Shown: positions 23,705 to 29,515 of the stretch, one piece after another
Position numbering within the stretch: the first letter of the stretch is position 1
How the letters are laid out: each line of letters begins with the position of its first letter
Assembly (NCBI GenBank): GCA_041623895.1
Contig: JBFJVZ010000033.1
Location: 1-29,515 of the forward strand
From: JBFJVZ01 sp041623895
GTDB taxonomy: Bacteria > Planctomycetota > Planctomycetia > Pirellulales > Pirellulaceae
Length of the DNA: 29,515 nucleotides
Direction of reading: 5' to 3'
Position numbers and translations under genes: made by a program
The notes under the pieces: model-generated
The model's input: the letters and a program-made list of their open reading frames with translations, nothing else
What the model was told of the DNA's origin: nothing
The model's database searches: none

Positions 23705-25306
23705 CTATGCCGGAGAAGCCGTCTCTGGTTCCGGCTGATATTCTGCCCGGGATTGGTCATCCGAGGCCCCAAGTTCGCTCAGCGGGGCGGCCACGACCGG
23801 CTCGCCAGATCGAAGATAGTTCTTCTGGCGGGCGTGTTCGAGTTCCCCGACCACCGCATCAATTTGTGGGCACAGATCAAGAAGTTTCTCGCTGAACTCG
23901 GAGATTCTGCCATGCACTCCCGGATCGTTGGCGGCTGCCGTGATCTCCAGACTGCCGATGCGCACTTGCGTCTGATCGGATTGCCGAAACGTAAATAGCG
24001 GAATTCGCAAACTGAACTGGAACTCCTTGGCCGACATCTGAGCGCTCTGCCAGGTCGCGTGATAACCTTCGTGCAGCCAAGCCAGATTGAGGTCGATCTT
24101 GATCTTGTCCAAATCATGTGACTTGGCAAATTCGACCAGCGGTTCCCAAACCGTTTCCCATTGCCCGCTGCCTTGCAGCAGCACGCGCCGGTCAAGAGTG
24201 TTGGCCGAGTATTTGGAGGGAAACGAGGTAAAAGAAAGCGCAAATTGTGACGCGCGTGTGACCAGCAAGCGACATTCTGCGTGCCCAAATGATCGCGTTA
24301 CGACAAGCAAAGCCAATACGATCACGACACCCAAAGCTGACAGCCACGGTTGCTGGTAGAGCGTTGAAAATACGGCTAGCGTCGTGGTAGTGGTGCATAA
24401 AGTGGCGACAATCAAGAGCATTCGGGCCGATCCGTATTTGGCCTGCAGCAAATGATGGACGTGAGCACGATCAGCAATGTAAATGCTGCGGCCGGTGAGC
24501 CAGCGGCGAAGAATTGCCGCGGTTGAATCAAACAGCGGAATCGCCAAGATCGCGACGGGAGCTGAGGCTAAGACCGTCGACTCTTTGACATTGCTCCAAA
24601 TCGCCAAGACTCCGACGAACAAGCCGATCATCATGCTGCCCGCATCACCCAAAAAGATGCTCGCCGGCGGACGATTGTAAATCAGAAAGCCAGCCAGAGC
24701 ACCCGCCAAGGCGAAGGCCACGACACCCTCGATTGTGACTCCATGTCGAACACTTAGGAATCCAAGACCGGCGCAGATGATGCAACCTGCTGTGGTCGCG
24801 ACACCGTCGGCACCGTCAATCAAATTCAAGGCATTGATAGCCACCAATAGCCAGAGCACGGTTAATGGAAAGGCGAGCACGCCCAACTGAAAGGTGTATC
24901 CAAACAGACTGATCCGGTCGACCAATGTGCCGCTTCCCACCAACACAACGATCGTCAGACACTGCAAGAGTAATTTTTGACGTCCGCGCAGTGTCCATTT
25001 GTCGTCAACCAAGCCAATCAACAACATCGCTGCCGCGGCCGCAAACAGGATGTACCATCGATTGGCGATCAGCAGCAGCGATTCGCCACCGTGGAGATCG
25101 AAGTACGCTGTCGCCGCGATACTGCTGATCGATGCGGCAAACACCGCGACCCCACCGCCCAAGGCAATGGATTGTCGATGCAATTTCCGCTCATGATCGG
25201 GATTGTCAACGATGGCAAGCTTGTGCGCGAGCCAGCGGACGACCGGAACAAGAGCGATGGATGCTACGAATGCGAAGGCGATGGAAAACAGCAATAGCAC
25301 AGGCAT
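23705..25306 (-). CDS. Undecaprenyl-phosphate sugar-1-phosphate transferase, WecA/MraY family, with C-terminal extension
   Basis: This 533-aa polytopic protein has about ten transmembrane helices in residues 1-345. PNPT hallmarks are GLVDDKW (98-104, the Asp pair), NALNLIDGADGVA (158-170), the cytosolic loop with ASIFLGDAGSMMIG (215-228) and HVHHLL (282-287), the WecA-type histidine motif. It transfers GlcNAc-1-P or a related sugar phosphate from a UDP-sugar to undecaprenyl phosphate, starting the chain. Residues ~350-533 form a soluble, beta/helical extension absent from WecA itself, which is about 370 aa. It is the first gene in transcription order and the only initiating transferase visible. 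The start is ATG at 25306. Confidence 0.92.
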   Translation of the reverse strand: MPVLLLFSIAFAFVASIALVPVVRWLAHKLAIVDNPDHERKLHRQSIALGGGVAVFAASISSIAATAYFDLHGGESLLLIANRWYILFAAAAAMLLIGLVDDKWTLRGRQKLLLQCLTIVVLVGSGTLVDRISLFGYTFQLGVLAFPLTVLWLLVAINALNLIDGADGVATTAGCIICAGLGFLSVRHGVTIEGVVAFALAGALAGFLIYNRPPASIFLGDAGSMMIGLFVGVLAIWSNVKESTVLASAPVAILAIPLFDSTAAILRRWLTGRSIYIADRAHVHHLLQAKYGSARMLLIVATLCTTTTTLAVFSTLYQQPWLSALGVVIVLALLVVTRSFGHAECRLLVTRASQFALSFTSFPSKYSANTLDRRVLLQGSGQWETVWEPLVEFAKSHDLDKIKIDLNLAWLHEGYHATWQSAQMSAKEFQFSLRIPLFTFRQSDQTQVRIGSLEITAAANDPGVHGRISEFSEKLLDLCPQIDAVVGELEHARQKNYLRSGEPVVAAPLSELGASDDQSRAEYQPEPETASPA

Positions 25307-25771
25307 CTAAAATGATGGACGACAAGATAAGGCGAAGCACGCTGTCAACGCTGTCGCTGGACGCACAAAACGTGGTGTCAAACCTGACCCTCCAAAATGA
25401 TCAGAATCCTGAGCATTTGAAAGGAAATTCTCGTCGTTCGAAGTGAGAATATAAACGGATTGAACTGACCGTAGTGGTGAAAACGAAAAATTCTCCAGTT
25501 TTGCCAGAATTCCGATTCGCCCAAAAAGAGTGCTCGCAGGCGGTAAACCGTAATCGCCACAGCGGTGGGGCGAGATTATGGCACCACCAATAGGGGGTGA
25601 TCCGACAGGGATCGATCGGACCGCAGAAATCGGCTGGCATCCATGATTGCCGGTTGATCGAGGTCCCAGACGAAGGAAATGCGCTGATTCGCGTCATCCT
25701 CTCAACGCATGCTCGTACCCGGTCAGCAATCCCGGGGAAGGTCTTTGACGTATCGCCGATTCAGCGTTTTC
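25307..25771. other. Intergenic gap with hairpins, no credible gene
   Basis: This 465-nt gap precedes the WecA-like gene. Two hairpins are visible: ATTCTC/GAGAAT at 25427-25432 and 25445-25450, with TTCGAA in the loop, and AATTCT/AGAATT at 25489-25494 and 25506-25511. Two TTGACA-like hexamers on the minus strand (25343-25348 and 25376-25381) point toward the downstream gene, but neither has a good -10 partner. Overlapping ORFs of 60-103 aa on both strands look like chance. A dispersed repeat of the genome is possible. Confidence 0.45.
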
Positions 25772-26125
25772 TCATTCCACGGTTTCGGCTTCACTCCACG
25801 AAAGGTCTTGAGATGACTTCCCCTCAGCTCGAAGTTCTGCCTCCAACCGCGTTAGTTCATCGTCGACGAAAAAGTCGATTTGTTGCTTGCATTCCCTACA
25901 GCACGTAACGAATCCCGTTCTGCCTTCACCGCAGGTCCAGGTTTCCTCCGCAGTGTCAACCGGCACCCACGCCAAGTCCGTCGCCCGTTTACCGCATTCT
26001 GGACAAGGCGTCGCCTGATCGCCAAATTCTTGTTTGGTGAACTCAATCGATTGATCGAAAAAGAACTCACGTGTATCAAGAACTTCCATGATGTAGCGCC
26101 ACGGGAAGGGCCGGAAGTCTTTCAT
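25772..26125 (-). CDS. Small conserved-type protein with Cys clusters (zinc-ribbon-like)
   Basis: This 117-aa protein has CPECG (C41, C44), C65 and CCREC (C75, C76, C79), consistent with a zinc ribbon. An acidic C-terminal helix follows (FFVDDELTRLEAELRAEGKS). No family is recognised. The start is ATG at 26125; a second ATG at residue 13 is possible. It stands alone on the minus strand downstream of the tRNA genes. Function unknown. Confidence 0.65.
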   Translation of the reverse strand: MKDFRPFPWRYIMEVLDTREFFFDQSIEFTKQEFGDQATPCPECGKRATDLAWVPVDTAEETWTCGEGRTGFVTCCRECKQQIDFFVDDELTRLEAELRAEGKSSQDLSWSEAETVE

Positions 26126-26295
26126 TTCGGAGTTGCCTTCCCATTGGCCGAGCAGTCACGACCTGGATGGGGCAGCAGGCAAACAATGTTGCTCGGTGGC
26201 CCCCAAAATCGGCGGTGGGCATGTTGGCGTCGAGTGCCTTGACCGGTTTCACGGCATATTTGATCCGCTGCCACGCGGAGGCGATAAAATAAAAG

Positions 26296-26368
26296 TGAGG
26301 GTGCAGGGACTCGAACCCTGGACCAACGGATTAAAAGTCCGTTGCTCTACCGACTGAGCTACACCCTC
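26296..26368 (-). tRNA. tRNA-Lys (TTT)
   Basis: The acceptor stem is GAGGGTG/CACCCTC, with the D-arm AGCTCAGTCGGTAGAGCA. The anticodon stem ACGGA/TCCGT holds the loop CTTTTAA with anticodon TTT. The T-arm is CAGGGTTCGAGTCCCTG, and the discriminator is A. CCA is not encoded. A T-rich run follows at once on the minus strand (CTTTTATTTTATCG). It is 73 nt long. Confidence 0.97.
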
Positions 26369-26384
26369 TCGTGAATCAAATTGT

Positions 26385-26422
26385 GCGAAAAAACAACCCG
26401 AAGTCTCCATCGGGACTTCGGG
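26385..26422 (-). terminator. Intrinsic-terminator-like hairpin between two tRNA genes
   Basis: A perfect 9-bp stem CCCGAAGTC/GACTTCGGG (26397-26405 and 26414-26422, 8-nt loop) is followed on the minus strand by TTGTTTTTTCGC. Oriented this way it would end transcripts coming from tRNA-Ser before tRNA-Lys, 28 nt further on. Confidence 0.75.
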
Positions 26423-26445
26423 TGGACCGTTTCGGCTTCGTTAAG

Positions 26446-26534
26446 CGGAGCGGACAGGATTCGAACCTGCGGAACGGTTTGACCCGTTCACCGATTTAGC
26501 AAACCGGCGCTTTCGACCACTCAGCCACCGCTCC
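26446..26534 (-). tRNA. tRNA-Ser (GCT)
   Basis: The acceptor stem is GGAGCGG/CCGCTCC with discriminator G. The D-arm is GGCTGAGTGGTCGAAAGC. The anticodon stem-loop CCGGT-TTGCTAA-ATCGG has anticodon GCT. A long variable arm GAACGGG...CCGTTC, typical of tRNA-Ser, precedes the T-arm CAGGTTCGAATCCTG. CCA is not encoded. It is 89 nt long. Confidence 0.97.
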
Positions 26535-26729
26535 CTTTGGTTTCCCGCCTCGAATCGCCTCGACCAGATTTCTTCGCTGGTAGACTTCCGAGCAGCGAAA
26601 TTGTGCTGGATCGAATGCGACAACGCAACCCATTCTGAAATTCGCGTCCGCTGCCCATTGTGGCGACATCCCAACCGTACACTAGGTTCGCCCCTTTCGA
26701 TTTCCCCAAAATCTCTCTCCGCCGGATTC

Positions 26730-27734
26730 ATGGCACAAAGATCAGACTGCCCGGGAGCGTTTCTGACCTCGCTGACGCATCGCGCGATGGCGACCGAATT
26801 TGTTGTGATGTTGCCTCAAAACCAGGCTCATCATTGTGATGCGGCGATCGACGCCCTGGAAAGCTTGGACCAAATCGAGCGCGCTTTGACGATCTACAGC
26901 GAACACAGCGAAATCGCGCAGGTCAATCGGGAAGCTTTCGAGCGGCCCGTCAAAGTCAGCGCGGAAACGTTTCGGCTGCTCCAGCGGGCCTTGCACTGGA
27001 GTGAGCAAACCGGCGGAGCCTTTGATATCACTGCCGGCCCGCTGGTCGAAGTCTGGGGGTTCACCAAACGAAGTGGGCGAAAACCGACCGACGAAGAAAT
27101 CAAACAGGCGATCGGACGGGTGGGATATCAATACCTGATCCTGGACGGCGATTGCCAAACCGTTCGCTTCGCCAAATCAGGCATGTCGATCAACCTGGGT
27201 GCGATCGGCAAAGGCGAAGCGCTGGATCGTCTATCACGGCAATTGAAGACCGATGGAGTGGAAAGTTTTCTGCTTCATGGCGGCAACAGCAGCATCGTCG
27301 CCGTCGGGGACCAGGTTTCCGCAAGGGGGCGCGGTTGGGCCGTCGGTATTTCTCACCCCACCAAGCCACGCCGCCGACTGGGTGGGATTTGGCTTCGCAA
27401 TGCGGCACTGGCGACCAGTGGTTCGGGAAAACAGTTCTTTCATCATCGAGGTCGACGGTACGGGCACGTGATTGATCCCAGGACCGGTTATCCCGCTGGT
27501 GACTTGTTATCGCTCACCGTGATCACCGATTCAGCCGCCGACGCCGATGCCGCAGCAACCGGCTATTTTGTCGCTGGCCGAGACGCAGTATCAGAAATTG
27601 CCCAACGCCACGAAGGGATTTCCGCTTTGACCGTCGCCCCCGGAAAGCGCCAGGACGAGGTACGGCATGAGTCGTTCGGCGAGCTTGAATGGGTGGAGGA
27701 AGAAGAGAATGGGGGAACGGGGACCGAGGAATAG
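26730..27734 (+). CDS. apbE: FAD:protein FMN transferase (ApbE)
   Basis: This 334-aa protein is read from ATG 26730 (MAQRSD); an upstream ATG at 26601 would add 43 unlike-family residues. ApbE landmarks are RAMATEFVVML, AFDITAGPLVEVWGF, MSINLGAIGKGEALD, LLHGGNSSIVAVG, HVIDPRTGYPAG and DADAAATGYFV. It attaches FMN covalently to Thr of flavoproteins such as Nqr/Rnf subunits, using Mg2+ and FAD. No lipoprotein signal is visible, so it may be cytosolic, unlike many periplasmic ApbE proteins. The last ~20 residues are Glu/Gly-rich and encoded by a purine-rich repeat (27704-27740). Confidence 0.9.
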   Translation: MAQRSDCPGAFLTSLTHRAMATEFVVMLPQNQAHHCDAAIDALESLDQIERALTIYSEHSEIAQVNREAFERPVKVSAETFRLLQRALHWSEQTGGAFDITAGPLVEVWGFTKRSGRKPTDEEIKQAIGRVGYQYLILDGDCQTVRFAKSGMSINLGAIGKGEALDRLSRQLKTDGVESFLLHGGNSSIVAVGDQVSARGRGWAVGISHPTKPRRRLGGIWLRNAALATSGSGKQFFHHRGRRYGHVIDPRTGYPAGDLLSLTVITDSAADADAAATGYFVAGRDAVSEIAQRHEGISALTVAPGKRQDEVRHESFGELEWVEEEENGGTGTEE

Positions 27735-27780
27735 GGGAACTGCTGGCCATTTTCCCACTCCGGTTTCCCCGCTTCCCTGC
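27704..27780. repeat. Purine-rich/pyrimidine-rich inverted repeat at the apbE 3' end
   Basis: The strand runs from G/A-rich units such as gggggaacggggacc at 27713-27727 to C/T-rich ttcccactccggtttcccc at 27753-27771, its approximate inverse complement. The left part encodes the ApbE tail (EENGGTGTEE), the rest is intergenic. It may act as a transcription terminator or be a dispersed element; no T-run follows. Confidence 0.4.
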
Positions 27781-27891
27781 CTGTCTTGCTGGGGGATTTC
27801 TCTCTGGACGCGTGCGCGATTTGCGGGCTACATACGTTGCGTTCCACTGAATGCCTGCGCGTCTCGCAGTTTCACAGCCAAGGATCGAAGT

Positions 27892-28125
27892 ATGAACATC
27901 AATTTTTTTGAATGGCTCCGTAACGGAGTTCGTCAGTCCGTATTGTTGGGTGTCAGCGACGCCGTGGAACAAATCGGAGTGCCGGAGGACACCGAGGATT
28001 TGCACCCCAGCGTGGTCGCGCTGCTGGAAGGCACAGAGGGCAAGACAAAAAAGAAACGATCGACGGGCCGGCGACGATTAGGAAAATCGCTCAAGGAAAT
28101 GGACACCACGTCGATGGAGAGCTGA
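27892..28125 (+). CDS. Small basic protein of unknown function
   Basis: This 77-aa protein starts at ATG 27892, preceded by a good ribosome-binding site AAGGA (27880-27884), which is unusual for this window. A longer frame from 27667 lacks such support. The N-terminus is MNINFFEWLRNGVRQSVLLG, an amphipathic/hydrophobic helix, then VSDAVEQIGVPEDTEDLHPS and a basic tail with KKKRSTGRRRLGKS. It has no family I can name. The tail might bind nucleic acid or membrane; this is a guess. Confidence 0.65.
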   Translation: MNINFFEWLRNGVRQSVLLGVSDAVEQIGVPEDTEDLHPSVVALLEGTEGKTKKKRSTGRRRLGKSLKEMDTTSMES

Positions 28126-28159
28126 CACCTATTTCCCGAAACGAGCCCGCCAGCCCGCT

Positions 28160-28882
28160 TTATGCACCGACCGGTAACGACAGATGAACCGTTGTCGGAC
28201 CACCGGGTTGGGAAGTCACTGTAAGTTTTCCGCCGGCCAGCAGGGCGCGGCTGTTCATCGAACGGATGCCAAATCGATCTGCCGGAACTTGATCGATCTG
28301 AAAACCAGATCCATTGTCGGTCACGCAGACGACAATTTCGCCGCTTTCGCACTTGGCAGAAACCGTCAGCTCGGTCGCGCCGGCGTGACGAATCGCATTG
28401 CGGATCGCTTCGACAACGATGCGGTAACAGGCATTGGCGGCAGCAGCGGAGATTGCCTGTGCCGGGATATCGACTTGCCAATCGATTTGGGGCGATTTGT
28501 TTGAGTCATCGGCAAGCATCGCAATCGTCTTGCGGGCCGCGCTGTCCCAGGTATCGTCCATCAGCTCAGGCGGATGGGTTTGCGTCAGAATCTGCCGACC
28601 GATTCGCATGGCATCCCGCAACCAGGTCGAGGCCTGGCGAAGCCGCTTGATGGATGCTTGCTGAGTCTGCCGCGCGGGTGCTGCGGCAATCTGCTGTGCG
28701 GGTTCGGCCGGCTTGTCGGGTTCGGCCGGTTGATGAGAGCCCGCATCTTGTTGAAGCTGGTCCAGCTCCCGGTCCACGGCAGCGGAGGCCGCGAAGATCA
28801 GAGGCAGCAAGGCGTCATGGATTTCGTGAGCGATCTGCGCCCGCTCTGCTTCGATGGCTTCGGCGATTTGATCACGATTCAT
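28160..28882 (-). CDS. Cytosolic sensor histidine kinase (HisKA_3/HATPase)
   Basis: This 240-aa protein has no transmembrane or sensor domain. Residues 1-45 form a DHp-like helix with the phosphoacceptor region AHEIHDALLP (H19 or H22), as in NarX/DesK kinases. Residues 48-77 are a low-complexity Pro/Ala/Gln linker (AEPDKPAEPAQQIAAAPARQ) before a second helix. The ATPase domain carries N-box EAIRNAIRHAG (158-168), G1 DNGSGF (189-194) and FGIRSMNSRA (G2). It lies 37 nt downstream of the STAS protein gene. Likely partners are an unlinked response regulator or the STAS protein. Confidence 0.85.
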   Translation of the reverse strand: MNRDQIAEAIEAERAQIAHEIHDALLPLIFAASAAVDRELDQLQQDAGSHQPAEPDKPAEPAQQIAAAPARQTQQASIKRLRQASTWLRDAMRIGRQILTQTHPPELMDDTWDSAARKTIAMLADDSNKSPQIDWQVDIPAQAISAAAANACYRIVVEAIRNAIRHAGATELTVSAKCESGEIVVCVTDNGSGFQIDQVPADRFGIRSMNSRALLAGGKLTVTSQPGGPTTVHLSLPVGA

Positions 28883-28919
28883 GACACGGATCGCCCACGG
28901 CGTTGGCAGTGATCAAGCA

Positions 28920-29288
28920 CTAGCCGCCGAACCAACCCTTTTTGTCGAAGCTGGCAAGAGCTTTGTCTTCTTCGCCTTGAATGTCAAACAACTTGTTCAG
29001 TTTGGTGATCTTAAAGACTTCCAAGACGTTGGGTGAGACTTCACAGAATTTCAGATTCACGCTTTGCGCTTTGCATGTCTTGTTCAACATCACCAGCTTG
29101 GTGATCATCGCCGAGGACATGAACGAGACGCCATTGAAATTCAGTAGCAATTTCTTATGGATCGCGCCGGGTACGATATCCTGGAGTTCACGACCGACTT
29201 GTTCAATCCGCTGGCTGTCAAGAATCTTGCTGTCTAAAAAACCAACGACTAGGACTTCACCGTTGGTTGCTGTCGTGATGGCCGCCAT
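28920..29288 (-). CDS. STAS domain protein (anti-sigma factor antagonist type)
   Basis: This 122-aa single-domain protein begins MAAITTATNGEVLVVGFLDS. LLLNFNGVSFMSSAMITKL (residues 47-65) resembles the STAS strand-turn-helix, whose Ser is phosphorylated in SpoIIAA/RsbV proteins. The C-terminus has VFKITKLNKLFDI, the usual final helix, then a short tail ending WFGG. No anti-sigma factor is visible nearby. The start is ATG at 29288. It is upstream of, and probably co-transcribed with, the histidine kinase gene. Confidence 0.88.
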   Translation of the reverse strand: MAAITTATNGEVLVVGFLDSKILDSQRIEQVGRELQDIVPGAIHKKLLLNFNGVSFMSSAMITKLVMLNKTCKAQSVNLKFCEVSPNVLEVFKITKLNKLFDIQGEEDKALASFDKKGWFGG

Positions 29289-29515
29289 GCAAATGTTCTC
29301 AAAAAGGACAGGAGGGACAGGGTGCGGGTCTTCCGCGACCGACTTTGGGAATCATACAGATTAACAAGGGCCGAACCGACAAGCAATTCTAGCAGCGGCA
29401 AGGTGGGCTGGCTTGGCCGGTAAAAGGGATTGTCCGTCCAGGAGGCAAGGTATTAGATAGATTGACTTCCGTCCACAAAACGGATCTAGGGGTCAAGTTG
29501 GTCAAGTTGATCGAC
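29289..29515 (-). promoter_or_regulatory. Upstream region of the STAS gene, candidate -10 box
   Basis: On the minus strand TATGAT (29351-29356) is a good -10 hexamer, placing a start about 57 nt before the ATG. The -35 is weak (TTGTCG at a 20-nt spacing or a poor TCGGTT at 17). The rest of the 227 nt holds no gene; a 9-bp tandem duplicate gtcaagttg (29492-29500 and 29501-29509) lies near the right edge. Confidence 0.3.

Noticed and set aside
25597..25908. 103-codon plus-strand frame overlapping the Cys-cluster protein
   Set aside because: No motif, overlaps the better-supported minus-strand gene by 137 nt.
26601..26729. Longer N-terminus of ApbE from 26601
   Set aside because: The added 43 residues resemble no ApbE signal or domain and lie in the tRNA upstream region.

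Overview
The window looks like chromosomal DNA from a planctomycete, probably of the Pirellulaceae (Rhodopirellula-like). This is inferred from mid-range GC, mostly absent Shine-Dalgarno sequences, proteins of planctomycete type (a sensor-less kinase, a short STAS protein, small unplaced proteins) and cell-surface glycan genes. No rRNA or taxonomic marker gene is present, so the assignment is moderate.

Positions 1-25306 form one long minus-strand cluster for making, exporting and decorating a surface polysaccharide. In transcription order it starts with a WecA/MraY-type lipid-carrier sugar-phosphate transferase (23705-25306). Then come a UDP-glucuronate 4-epimerase-like enzyme, a WcaI-like GT4, GDP-mannose 4,6-dehydratase (gmd) and a reductase resembling plant rhamnose epimerase/reductase. 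After these are an O-antigen-ligase-like protein with a TPR tail, the ABC exporter pair Wzm/Wzt, a tandem FkbM-type methyltransferase, a GT11 fucosyltransferase-like enzyme and a second FkbM methyltransferase. Next are five more glycosyltransferases (four GT4, one GT2), a CmcI-type methyltransferase and a decayed methyltransferase. Many junctions are 1-4 nt overlaps, so the cluster is probably translationally coupled over long stretches. An ABC exporter, a ligase and a lipid-carrier primer indicate Wzm/Wzt-dependent O-polysaccharide synthesis, with methylation and 6-deoxyhexose units likely.

The downstream end (1-3826) is an O-carbamoylation cassette: carbamoyltransferase, SxtJ-like membrane protein, DUF5989 mini-protein and a membrane-anchored SGNH/GDSL hydrolase that runs off the left edge. 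The order matches sxtI-sxtJ-sxtK-sxtL of cyanobacterial saxitoxin clusters, which suggests a general polysaccharide-modifying module.

Two families of small repeats have invaded this cluster. One consists of heptamers of the type G(T/G)CAGTN arranged as inverted arms; it occurs four times, once around a truncated four-helix-bundle (23S IVS-type) gene and once as a 15-unit array between wzm and wzt. The other is a palindromic element, GGGGTCAGACCC and its complement, inside longer inverted repeats; a shorter copy lies elsewhere in the cluster.

Positions 25307-29515 are ordinary chromosome: a 465-bp gap with hairpins, a small zinc-ribbon-like protein, tRNA-Lys(TTT) and tRNA-Ser(GCT) separated by a strong terminator-like hairpin, ApbE (plus strand), a 77-aa unknown protein (plus strand), a cytosolic histidine kinase and a STAS-domain protein.
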